A stretch of 64,000 bases of DNA, from the NCBI GenBank assembly GCA_039707655.1, contig CM077672.1:195400537-195464536 (forward strand), in the 5' to 3' direction. This document shows positions 1 to 9,819 of this stretch, piece by piece. Within the stretch, counting starts at the first letter, position 1; each line of letters opens with the position of its first letter. The notes beneath the pieces are model-generated. The model had not been told where the DNA came from. It saw only the letters and a list, made by a program, of their open reading frames with translations, and did no database searches. Origin of the DNA: Elymus sibiricus (Eukaryota > Streptophyta > Magnoliopsida > Poales > Poaceae). Made by a program: the position numbers and the translations under genes.

Positions 1-1112
1 CACTAGAGCAACTGCCTAGCTCAAAAGATATAAGTGAAGCACATAGAGTATTCTAACAAATCACGATAAATGTGTGTCCCTCTCAAAAGGTGTGTTCAGC
101 AAAGATGATTTTGGCAAACTAAAAAGCAAACAAAGAAAAGAAAACTATGGCACAAGACGCTCCAAGTAAAACACATATCATGTGATGAATAAAAATATAG
201 CTCCAAGTGATATACCGATAGATTGTAGACGAATGAGGGGATGCCATCCGGGGCATCCCCAAGCTTAGACGCTTGGGTCTTCCTTGAAAATTACCTTGGG
301 GTGCCTTGGGAATCCCCAAGCTTAGGGTCTTGCCGCTCCTTATTCCTTCCTCCATCGTGGTCTCACCCAAAACTTGAAAACTTCAGCACACAAAACTCAA
401 CAGAAACCTCGTGAGATCCGTTAGTATAACAAATAAATCTTAAACTTTAGGTACTGCTGTAAATTGATTCATATTTAATATTGGCATAATGTTACTGTAC
501 TCCAACTTCCCCATGGCTCATACCCCCCGATACGATCCATAGATTCATCAAAATAAGCAAACTATGCAACAAAAACAGAATCTATCTAAAACAGAACAGT
601 CTGTAAAGATCTATTTAAAAACCATACTTCTGTAACTCCAAAAATTCTTAAAAAACTAGGAAAACGTATTCAATTCATATACCAATACTGTGTAAAAATT
701 TCAGATTTTTCTTACACTCCAGTACAGAACCAAAAATCAAATACTGGACGCAAAACTTTCTGTTTTCCAAACAACATCAATTATACTATCATCCAAATCA
801 TCCCAAAGGCATTACTTGGCACAAACACTAATTAAAAGATAAAAACACAATCATAACAGAAGCAATAATTGTGTAAACACACAAAACAGAAATAAAAAGC
901 AAAAATTTAAGATACATATTGGGTTGCCTCCCAACAAGCGCTATTGTTTCATGCCCCTAGCTAGGCATAATGCATTGTTTCAAGTATTGTCATCCTTCAA
1001 ATTAATTCCATAGGTGACCCTCATAATAGATTCATATGGTGGCTTAATTCTCTTTCTAGGGAAGTGTTCCATCCCTTTTTTAATGGAAATTGGAATCTTA
1101 TATTACCTTCTT
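1..1112 (-). other. 3' non-coding internal region of gypsy element
   Basis: There is no credible coding sequence here. The stretch is alignable by eye to 52330-52779 (same orientation) and to 55130-56100 (inverted), so it is conserved internal sequence of the family. It contains two short hairpins around 237-340 and the motif CCCAACAAGCGCTATTG near 930, which recurs inverted near 55170. Confidence 0.7.
237..260 (-). other. 9-bp-stem hairpin in retroelement 3' region
   Basis: Perfect 9-bp inverted repeat GGGGATGCC / GGCATCCCC with a 6-nt loop. It is followed by a second small hairpin, CCCAAGC-TTAGAC-GCTTGGG. The same structure is present at 52563-52586 and 55841-55864. Confidence 0.6.
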
Positions 1113-1886
1113 TCAATCAATAATAGCACCTATGGTTCGTAGGAAAGGCCTACCAAGTATTATAGGACAAGACGGATTGCATTCAATATCAAGCACAATA
1201 AAATCCACGGGTACATAATTCCTATTTGCAAGAATAAGCACATCATTTATTCTACCCAATGGTTTTTTAATAGTGGAATCCGCTAGATGTAAATTAAGGG
1301 AACAAGCATCCATATCGGTGAGACCTAGCATGCCACATAAAGATTTCGGTATAGTAGAGATGCTAGCACCTAGATCACACAAAGCATTACATTCATAATC
1401 TTTAATTTTAATCTTAATAGTAGGTTCCCATTCATCATGTAATTTTCTAGGTATTAAAACCTCCAACTCAAGCTTTTCTTCATGAGCTTTTATCATAGCT
1501 TCTACAATATGTTTAGTAAAAGTTTTATTTTGTTCATAGGCATTAGGTGAATTAATCATGGATTGCAACAAGGAAATACATTCAACTGAAGAGCAATTAT
1601 CATAATTAAAGTCCTTGTAATCCAAAGTAGTGGGCATATCACTATTTAAAGTTTTGACCTCTCCAAACCCACTTTTATCATTTTTATCAATAAGATCATC
1701 ACCCTCCAAATAATTGTGACGCCTTCTAGCTAAAGTTGACTCATCTTCAGTCCCTTTTTCATCAAGTTTTATATTGCTAAATAAATATTCAATAGGTGAG
1801 ACACCAATCATTTTAATATCTTCATCATTATTACGATAGAAACCAGGTGGAATAGCTTTTTCTAAGAATTCTCGCTTAGCTCTCAA
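1113..1886 (-). CDS. Retroviral-type aspartic protease domain protein (retroelement)
   Basis: About 257 residues. The aspartic protease active-site motif DLGAS is at residues 171-175 inside a CNALCDLGASIST context. The flap-like hydrophobic stretch and the C-terminal PIILGRPFLRT motif (about 241-251) are typical of gypsy proteases. The N-terminal half is charged and unrecognised and may be the tail of gag. It lies about 200 bp downstream of gag in the same orientation, with the linking region broken by stops, so the original gag-pro frame is interrupted. No polymerase follows. The start codon is the first Met of the open frame and is not otherwise supported. Confidence 0.7.
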   Translation of the reverse strand: MRAKREFLEKAIPPGFYRNNDEDIKMIGVSPIEYLFSNIKLDEKGTEDESTLARRRHNYLEGDDLIDKNDKSGFGEVKTLNSDMPTTLDYKDFNYDNCSSVECISLLQSMINSPNAYEQNKTFTKHIVEAMIKAHEEKLELEVLIPRKLHDEWEPTIKIKIKDYECNALCDLGASISTIPKSLCGMLGLTDMDACSLNLHLADSTIKKPLGRINDVLILANRNYVPVDFIVLDIECNPSCPIILGRPFLRTIGAIID

Positions 1887-2102
1887 CCTAGCGGTTCTTT
1901 CTTTACTTTCATTAATGGAGACATAGATTGCTTTAATAGACTAATTTATATCATGCTTGGGTGGCAAAATTTTAATTTTGAGAGTATCCACATCAAGAGC
2001 AATTCTATCCATGTTCCTAGCTATATCATCAACTTTATTCAATTTTTCTTCTACCATAGCATTGAAAATCTTTTGAGAATTAATAAATTCTTTAATATTA
2101 CC

Positions 2103-3053
2103 TTAAAGATCAGAGGGTATCCTATTATTATTATTATAGGAATTACCATAATTATTAGAGGAATTTCCAGGAAACGGTCTAGGATTGAAATTACCCCTAT
2201 AAGCATTGTTGTTGAAATTATTTCTAGAGATAAAATTCACATCAATAGCATCATTATATTGCTCAATCAAAGTAGACAATGGCACATCATTAGGATCAAC
2301 ATGAGCACTTTTAATAGCAACCAATTTTATAAGAGCATCCATCTTATCACTCAAAGTATTAATTTCTTCGACAGAATTTACCTTCTTACCAGTTGGAGGT
2401 CTTTCAGTGTGCCATTGAGAATAATTTGTCATAATACTATCAAGGAGTTTTGTAGCTTCTCCCAATGTAACTTCCATAAAAGTACCACCTGCGGCAGAGT
2501 CTAGAAGATTTCTAGAAACAAAGTTTAGTCCTGCATAAATTTTTTGTATGACCATCCATAAGCTTAAACCTTGTGTTGGGCAATTTCTTATAATTAATTT
2601 CATTCTCTCCCAAGATTGTGCTACATGTTCATGCTCAAGTTGCTTAAAATTCATAATTTGATTTCTTAGAGAAATAATTTTAGCGGGAGGAAAATATTTG
2701 GCAATAAAAGCATCCTTACACTTATCCCAAGAATCAATACTATTTTGAGGCAAGGATGAAAACCAAGTTTTAGCACGATCTCGTAGTGAGAACAAAAATA
2801 ATTTTAATTTGACAATATCATCATCCACATCTTTCTTCTTTTGCATATCACAAAGTTCAACGAAAGTATTAAGATGGGGTGCAACATCTTCATTAGGACT
2901 ACCAGAAAATTGTTCTTTCATAACAAGATTTAGCACAGCAGCATTAATGTCACACAACTCCGCACTAGTGGCGGGAGAAGCAATTGGAGTACTAATAAAA
3001 TCATTATTATTAGTATTTGAAAAGTCACACAATTTGGTGTTTTCTTGAGACAT
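2103..3053 (-). CDS. Gag polyprotein, retrotransposon gag domain
   Basis: About 316 residues. The retrotransposon gag domain is recognisable at roughly residues 40-190, with the diagnostic segment KLFLFSLRDRAKTWFSSLP near 84-102 and further conserved helices (DAFIAKYFPPAK, WERMKLIIRNCP). The C-terminal part is Asn-rich with no CCHC zinc knuckle visible. The start at 3053 lies about 180 bp inside the PBS, which fits a leader. Gag forms the cytoplasmic virus-like particle of the element. The open frame is long and free of stops, so this is one of the better-preserved genes of the family here. Confidence 0.8.
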   Translation of the reverse strand: MSQENTKLCDFSNTNNNDFISTPIASPATSAELCDINAAVLNLVMKEQFSGSPNEDVAPHLNTFVELCDMQKKKDVDDDIVKLKLFLFSLRDRAKTWFSSLPQNSIDSWDKCKDAFIAKYFPPAKIISLRNQIMNFKQLEHEHVAQSWERMKLIIRNCPTQGLSLWMVIQKIYAGLNFVSRNLLDSAAGGTFMEVTLGEATKLLDSIMTNYSQWHTERPPTGKKVNSVEEINTLSDKMDALIKLVAIKSAHVDPNDVPLSTLIEQYNDAIDVNFISRNNFNNNAYRGNFNPRPFPGNSSNNYGNSYNNNNRIPSDL

Positions 3054-3233
3054 AGCGACAAAGCAAGCAAACTAGCAAACAAGCAAACGAAAATATTTTT
3101 GTGTTTTTTGTGAAATTGTTTTACAAGTGGGGGAGATGAAAACGAGAGGCAAATGCAAATAAGAAGGCAAATGAAAATAAGAGCAAGTAGATGATAGTTT
3201 ATGCGAAGGTACTTGATAGGTTTTGGTGATGTC

Positions 3234-3251
3234 TCCCCGACAACGGCGCCA
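3234..3251 (-). other. Primer binding site (tRNA-Asp type)
   Basis: On the minus strand this reads TGGCGCCGTTGTCGGGGA. It is complementary, with one mismatch, to the 3' end of plant tRNA-Asp as I remember it. It sits 11 nt inside the LTR boundary at 3263 and fixes the element's orientation. Confidence 0.8.
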
Positions 3252-3262
3252 GAAATTCTTCC

Positions 3263-4820
3263 TGCTACTTGTGAACTGCGTTGGGATTTCCCCGAAGAGG
3301 AGAGGATGATACAGTACATTAGAGATAAGTATTTCCCTCAGTTAAGAACCAAGGTTATCAATCCAGTAGGAGAACCACACAGAACCTCGTTAGCAGCACC
3401 TACACACACAAAAGCAAATACTTGCACCCAACGCAAACAAGAGGGTTGTCAATCCCTTTGGCGGTTACTTGCAAGGATTAATTCTGATAGTGATAGATAG
3501 ATAAGTAAATTGCAAAACAAAATAAAAGAAATAAAATTGCAGCAAGGTATTTTTGGATTTTATATATGATAAAAGTAGACCCGGGGGTAATAGTTTTCAC
3601 TAGAGGCTTCTCTCTCGAACGCATAGCATACGGTGGGTAAACAAATTACTGTTGGGCAATTGATAGAAAAGCGCATAGTTATGACGATATTCAAGGCAAT
3701 GATCATGTATATAGGCATCACGTCCGAGACAAGTAGACTGACTCCTGCCTACATCTACTACTGTTACTCCACCCATCGACCGCTATCCAGCATGCATCTA
3801 GGGTATTGAGTTATTAAAAACAGAGTAACGCTTTAAGCAAGATGACATGATGTAGACAAAGTAAACCCAATCAATATGAATAAACCCCGTCGTTTTATCC
3901 TTAATGGCAACAATACAAATACGTGTCTTGTCCCCAACTTTGTCACTGGGATATAGAACACCGCAAGATTGAATCCATCACAAAGCACCTCTCCCATTGC
4001 AATATAAATCAATCTAGTTGGCCAAACCAAACGGATAGATCGGAGAGAAATACAAAGCTATAACAATCATGCATAAGTAAGTTCAGAAAAGACTCAAATA
4101 TTTCTCATGAATAATCTGATCATAAACCCACAATTCATCAGATCACAACAAACACACCGCAAAAGAAGATTACATCGAATAGAACTCCAAGGAGATCGAG
4201 GAGAACATTGTATTGAAGATCAAAGAGAGAGAAGAAGCCATCTAGCTACTAGCTATGGACCTGTAAGTCTGTGGTAAACTACTCACACATCATCGGAAGG
4301 GCAGCAAGGTTGATATAGAAGCCCTCCGTGATCGATTCCCCCTCCGGCAGATTACCAGAGAAGGCCTCCAGATGGGATCGCGGAAGAACAGAGGCTTGCG
4401 GCGGCAGAAAAGTTTTTCTAGGTTGCCCTCTGGTATATGGAGAATATTTGAGAATTTGTAGCGGCAGAATTAGGTCAAGAGGTGCCACGAGGGGCCTACA
4501 AGCCTGGGGGGCACGCCTACCCCCCTGGGAGCGCCTCCCGAGCTTGTTGCTCCCTCGTGGCTCGTCTGGTCTTCTCCCGAACCTTCTAGGGTCTCTCTTG
4601 GTCCAGAAAAAATTAATCCAAAGTTTTTTCTTTGTTTGGACTCCGTTTGATATTGATTTTCTGAAAAGCCAAAAACAAGCAGAAAAACAGCAAATGGCAC
4701 TGGGCACTAGGTTAATAGGTTAGTCCCAAAAATTATACATAATTGCATATAAAACATCCAAGATTGATACTATAATAGCATGGAACAATCAAAAATTATA
4801 GATACGTTGGAGACGTATCA
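3263..4820 (-). repeat. 5' LTR, 1.55-kb gypsy family
   Basis: Minus strand: starts TGATACGTCTCCAACG at 4820 and ends GTTCACAAGTAGCA at 3263, giving TG...CA ends and 1558 bp. The PBS follows directly. The same terminal sequences bound the LTRs at 9820-11367 and 52780-54321. Confidence 0.88.
4485..4560 (-). other. U3 inverted repeat (copy 1 of 3)
   Basis: Outer arms CCACGAGGG (4485-4493) and CCCTCGTGG (4552-4560) are complementary. Inner arms CAAGC (4499-4503) and GCTTG (4542-4546) pair inside them, around a G/C-rich centre. It begins 260 bp from the LTR start, the same place as the inverted repeats at 10094-10138 and 53046-53094, whose arm sequences differ. Confidence 0.6.
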
Positions 4821-5542
4821 TGATGCATAGTAGTGGGTTCAATCTTGCGGTGATTTCTATATCCTAGTGACAAAATGGGGACAAGACATGCATTTGTATT
4901 GTTGCCACTAAGGATAAAACGATGGGTTTGATCTTATTGCTAGATTTCTTCCTGTCTACATTATGTCATCTTGCTTAAAGAGTTACTCTATTTCTTATGA
5001 ACTTAATACTTTGAGATGCGCACTGGATAGCAGTCTTGGGGTGGATTAATAGTAGTAGATGCAGTTGGATTAACGGTCTACTTGTCACGGGCGTAATGCC
5101 TATATGAGATTATGCCATGAATTACCACAGTCATACTCGTTGCTATTCTTGTCAATTGCCCAACTGTAAGTTGTTACCATGTCGTTTGCCTTCCTTTCAA
5201 GAGAGATACCTCTAGTGAACCTATGGCTCCCGGGTCTATTCTTCTATCAATACAAACTCCTACAAAATTGCTCTTTACTATTTGTCTTTACTTTTGCCAT
5301 ACCACTATCTATCTATTTGCTTTTAACCTTGTAACTAGAAAGACAAGGGGCTTGACAACCCCCTTGCCAAGTTGGGTGCAAGTATTGTTTCTGTTTGTGT
5401 GTAGGAACTGTTGACCTTGCTAGCCTGCTGATTACTACTGGTTTGATTAAACCTTGGTTCTCAACCGAAGGAAATACTTTGCTTCTGTGCTACATCACCC
5501 TTCCTCTTTAGGGAAAACCCAACAACTCCTATGGGAGTAGCA
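4821..5542 (+). repeat. Partial LTR of the 1.55-kb gypsy family
   Basis: Plus-strand sequence matching the 3' half of the LTR (GGTTCAATCTTGCGG onward, ending GGGAGTAGCA at 5542). It abuts the minus-strand element at 4820, so that element most likely inserted into this LTR and its 5' half lies left of the window. Confidence 0.7.
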
Positions 5543-5800
5543 AGAACCACTTCAGCATGGAAGAAAAAAAACTTATAGATGGCACCCTCACGACGATGTT
5601 GCACACCATCACTATCCTGGCGATGAGTCCCCAGTTGCCTTCGCAGACCCGCTAGCTCGACGTCGTGCTCCCGGTTCTGCTCCAGCAGAGCCTGCAAAAG
5701 CAAATGACACGGTCATACCCAGGAGGCCGCGGGAATGGGTCTAGCGAGCTACATGAGAGTAACCTGGATCCATCAACACCACGCTTGGCCTCAGAGGCTA

Positions 5801-8122
5801 CTACCACCCAAGGGGTAATCGACTTACCTTATAATCGGGCTCCGCCGAGAACCCCACTTTATGCATGGCAAAGCAAAGGACCCTCAGCGCCTCGCCAGCA
5901 CCACCCAACGTCGCGGCAAGCTCTTCCAGGACATCAGGGCCGAACTCGCTGGCCTTTAGAATAAAGGAGGGAATCCCCATGAGGTCATGCTCCGACGCCA
6001 ACTTCTTCCACTTCCAAGACATGGAACCAGCCGCCCCGGCCTCTGCCTTCGAGATCGTCTCAACCAATGGCGACGGAGCGGTGCCCTTATCAACAGGCAC
6101 TTTAGCCACATCCGCGACCTGCTGCTCTTCAAGCACGGGAATCATCGACCTCACCCCCTCCTTGACAACGGGCGGGCCCACCTTCCCGTCTCCTGCCGCA
6201 GATCGGTCCGGGGGACCTACAATATCATGAAGTCCAGCGACCTCAGAAGGCACCATTGCCTTGATTAAAGTTAAAAGAAGAAGATGGGCAAAGGCCCTCA
6301 CCTGCGGTAAAACTATCGGCCCGTAGTAGTACGGCCTCCGGGCACCTAGACATGCTAGGAGTAGCGGTCCCGGGGGGCTGCGGGAATAGCCGGGGACACC
6401 ACGGAGCTCACCACACGGGCGTGACCTCCTTGCTGGAATGAGTAGCCCTGTGAGCAAGATAAAGATCAACAGAAGCAAGAATGGCGACCTGAATGGATTA
6501 AAACAAAGCTTACGAGGTCTTCACAGGAACGTTCCGCTTCCTTGAAGGCATCATCACAACCACGGGGACCTCGAGCCTGGGTGACTAGGTCGGGTTCCCG
6601 CTGAGCTCGCGGGTGCTTGGGGAACGCACCCGTATGCTAGCCCCATCAGACGAGGCATCCTCTTGCGGGCCTTGCTGCAACTGATGGAACGATGAACACG
6701 GTGTCTCAGGATCCAACCTCCCAGTCTCCTCCACTACGGTCTCATCATCACCCATCTCCTGCAGGACCTCCTCCTCTTTGTGGTAATTGTCATCCTCGTT
6801 GTCGCTTCCACGTTCCTCCTGTGCGGAGGCCATGGTTTCGTCATCCTCCCCCTCTTCGGGGATTTCGGCAGCTTCATCACCATCAGAGGCCTCAACATCC
6901 GGATCCTCTTGCTCCGAGGTCTCCTCAGCCGCCTTCTTCCTCCTCTTTGGAAGGGCGCCACTGGCCTTCTTGGGCTTTGGTGAAGAGGGCTCCATCAGCT
7001 TGAACACAGTCGCATCCACCACTTTCCCAGGTAGCGGGGGCTCTGAGCAGAAGGCCTCAAAGGCCGCAAACTCCGGCACACCAAGAAAAGGTGAGAAGAA
7101 AAGAACAAGTTTTAGGTACCAAGAAAAGAAATCACACATTTCAACACTCACATTGCTCCGCGGGTAGGAGGCGCTAAAGGGCTCCATGGCGGTGACCTTA
7201 GCATCCTTGATCGCGACCAGACTAGTCAGAATGCTGAGGCGACGCCCTATCTCCTCTAGCCCGATCTCATCTTTGGACACTCGCGTTAGGTCCTCCAGCC
7301 CTGTGTACTCACACATCGGGGCTGGCCAAGACTGAAGTGGGAGGACGCAACATTCCACCCATGTCTTCAAGATGTGCCCTCCTTTGAGCTCGCTGGCCTT
7401 CAGGCGAGCTGTCGCGTCGGCTATAGCCCAATCATTAGGTGACAAGCAATTTAGCAGAGCCCAGGAGCGTAACTTCTTCGGGGGCTCATTAACGTAGGCA
7501 TTTAAGTTGTCACAAAGCCTGGAGACATAGAACCAGTACTTGTGACACTCATAGACGGATTTCGGGAGGTCCACCACAAAGAATTTAGTGTTGGGGCAAA
7601 GCTACAGGCTGGCTCCCCCAAGGTCGCAGATGACATCTTCGTTCATTTGGATCCGAACTCAGAAGAAATAATGAAACATCTTGAAGTTTGGAGTGGTTCC
7701 CAAGAAACATTCACAAAAGGTGATGGAATTGGTTATGTGGAGAACTCCATTGGGAGGTATCTGGTGTAGCTGGCAATCGTAGAAGCGAAGTAGCCCACGC
7801 ACAAAGCTGTGCAGCGGGAAGCCGAGCCTTATCCCAAAATACTCCTGATGGATCACGTGCTCACCATCGCGGGGAGTCCACGGGATCTCGCCGTCTAGAA
7901 TTTGGTGCTTCAGATCCACCGCCATCGACTTCTCGATCACAAGCTGGTCAAGCTCATCAGCGGAGATCGCAGACGAAAACCACTTCCCCGTGGTCTCATT
8001 GGCCTCTCGTGGTTTCTTCATCTTGTCACCGGTGACAGTCTCTTCCGCTTCTTCTTTATCATGGCAGCAGGCAGGTCCTGGCTCTAGGCCTGAGCTCTTT
8101 CTTTACTTCTGGTCTTGGCCAT
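5801..8122 (-). pseudogene. Antisense gene with PF04195-type ('putative gypsy type transposon') domain
   Basis: The minus-strand reading starts MAKTRSKERAQA at 8122 and is broken by a stop and a frameshift near 8090-8020. It then gives an N-terminal domain with GIRLGFPLHSFVRGLLRFY and NSITFCECFLGTTP (about 7855-7670), the hallmark of PF04195. Two further stops near 7640-7600 precede a long frame (7577-6585) with an acidic Glu/Asp-rich region. A third segment (6478-5801) contains a possible coiled coil. The spacing leaves room for introns. Its role in the element is unknown. It is transcribed away from the LTR, opposite to gag-pol. Several lesions make it a pseudogene. Confidence 0.65.
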
Positions 8123-8241
8123 GACAGCGGAGGCACGGGAGATCGAGGATTACATAGACAACGCACGAAGAACTAACAATGGCGGTGAGAGCAAAGGAGC
8201 GAGATGCGCAGAGGTAGAAACGAAGGGAGCAGGGAAGGGAG

Positions 8242-8559
8242 TGTTATGTTATGATCCAAATTCAAGTATAAAGAGAAAGGCTAACTTCTGACGAGCGAGC
8301 GGAGCGAGGCCCGTCGCCGGGATCAATATTGACCTAGGTCACCTGTGTTATATATATCCTTTGTAAGCCGCCGCACAGGATAAGTTGATCAGTTGTAAAT
8401 CCCCGGCGTTTGTAACCTCCCCCGATATAGTGAAGATTTGCTGGCTGGCGCCCGTGGTTTTTTCCCCTTAGTGTTGGAGGGGTTTTCCACATTAAATCTC
8501 GTGTCTCCTGCTTGTTTTTCGTTCTTCATTGTGTTCGATTGCGTGTCGTATCTCTAACA
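8242..8559. mobile_element. Solo LTR, 318 bp, TSD GGGAG
   Basis: Begins TGTTATGTTATG and ends TCTCTAACA, with 5-bp terminal inverted TGTTA/TAACA. It is flanked by direct repeats GGGAG at 8237-8241 and 8560-8564. The 3' end wording (TTTTCCAC..., TTCGATT..., CTAACA) resembles copia-type LTR ends. It lies between the TATA box and the start codon of the antisense gene. Confidence 0.75.
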
Positions 8560-8582
8560 GGGAGGATACCCTCTTCCCCCCT

Positions 8583-8590
8583 CCTTTATA
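8583..8590 (-). promoter_or_regulatory. TATA box of the antisense gene
   Basis: Minus strand GGCTATAAAGGAGG. Without the inserted solo LTR it would lie about 140 bp upstream of the ATG at 8122, suggesting that the antisense gene had its own promoter. Confidence 0.5.
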
Positions 8591-9033
8591 GCCGCCTTGA
8601 AACTGAAAAGGCGGACCACGCCGCGCGATACGTGCCCCATGTCTCCTGCGGTTTCCCGCTCTTCGAGGCGTGGGCGCATGGATTCAGGAGTTATCATCAT
8701 GGCGAAGCACTATTAACGGGCCCTGCCCAACGGTTTCTTACAAACCCCGATTCAATTAAGCGGGGTGGATCCATGATGCTTCAATCTCTAGGAGGCCTCC
8801 CAAATGGGGCTCAACCCATGCGGTGCGGCTCTAGCCCCCCTAAAGCCTTTGCAACCTACGTCGGAGCCCGCGCGGCGGTTCTCCTGGGGCCTTCGCAGAA
8901 GCCAGACCAGAGCAAAATCCACAGAAGTTCGGGCTCCTCAAGGTGCGTCTTGAAGACAAAACACTACGATAAGGACCCCGCCGGAGATATCCCCAGTCAA
9001 GCTACTTTGACCTCCGGCGCACTCGTGGGCTAC

Positions 9034-9427
9034 TGACGGTGTACTACACCAGGGGTGGCTTACCCACAGGGAGCCAAACAACAGGCATGTCCAAGGGCCT
9101 AGGAGGCCAACTACGCACCTAATAATAGGAGGAGCCCGAAAGAGAGGATACATAACCCTAGACCATCTTGGCCCCCAAATCTGTGCCGCTGGCGGCCTAG
9201 ATCGCATCTCTCACGTTGTAAGACCCTAGCCTCCACCATGTATAAGGGGAGGCTAGGGGCTCTCGTTCCCATCTACTCTCTCGTAGAGCAACTCTCGATA
9301 GAATCTCATTCATCCCATTGTAATCCCTCGCATGAGGTATACTCACCATCAATAAACAATAGCAAGCAGGCCATAGGGTATTACTCCTCAATGGAGGTCC
9401 AAACCTGGGTAAATTCCCCATGTGACC
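9034..9427 (+). repeat. Tat-like LTR, first segment
   Basis: Starts TGACGGTGTACTACACC after GGGCTAC. It is interrupted after the TSD TGACC (9423-9427) by the Athila-like element. Confidence 0.8.
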
Positions 9428-9819
9428 TGATAGCCTGCAAGTGCACAGGGTTTAGTTGTAGCCTTTTCAAAGTAAGAGTATCGATCCCAAAGGGAGCACA
9501 GGAATCAGTCTTTGGTCCTTTGCAAGGCGCAAATAATGTGCCTAGAAGTTGTAAGTGATCCAAAACAGTAAAAGTAAAAATAATGAAGTTGCAAGTGTAA
9601 TGGTGACTAAATCTATTAAAGTAAATAACTGATAATATAAATAAGACTTGAAGCAAATGATTAAAAACTTTCCCGGGGGTCCGGAATCCCCTCTAGTGTG
9701 CATCTATAGCGGTGCCCAAACACAATGCTACTTCGGTTCCCTAAGCCACTTTACATGTTTCTCTTTGTGGGCGGAGCCGGTACAGATACGTGCATACTCG
9801 TGGTATCTCCGTATCCCAT

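Larger units (their letters stand above)
1..4820 (-). mobile_element. Ty3/gypsy LTR retrotransposon, 5' part (1.55-kb-LTR family, Sabrina/WHAM-like)
   Basis: Minus-strand element. Reading down from 4820 it shows a 5' LTR (4820-3263), a tRNA-Asp-type primer binding site, a gag gene, a protease-like gene and about 1.1 kb of non-coding 3' sequence, then leaves the window. No reverse transcriptase or integrase lies between the protease gene and the 3' non-coding part, so this looks like a non-autonomous or internally deleted copy. Four other LTRs of the same family occur in this window (4821-5542, 9820-11367, 49537-50446, 52780-54321). The family name is from memory and uncertain. The gypsy assignment rests on the gag and protease motifs. 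Confidence 0.85.
5543..9427 (+). mobile_element. Tat-like gypsy element, 3' portion
   Basis: This is the 3' end of a plus-strand gypsy element. It contains a decayed antisense gene (8122-5801), its upstream region, a GGGCTAC polypurine-tract-like motif and the start of an LTR at 9034. The LTR is interrupted at 9427 by the Athila-like element and resumes at 32305-32371. An extra antisense gene between pol and the 3' LTR is known from Tat-lineage elements such as Grande and RIRE2. The 5' part of the element is missing here. Confidence 0.65.

Noticed and set aside
1953..2504. 183-codon plus-strand frame rich in Ile
   Set aside because: It is opposite to the gag gene and has no domain. A shadow of the Asn-rich gag C-terminus.
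3234..3251. tRNA-like 3' ends as tRNA genes
   Set aside because: Only the 18-nt primer binding complement is present, always beside an LTR. No cloverleaf or anticodon arm. The same holds at 17454, 23350, 30933, 54333 and 58005.
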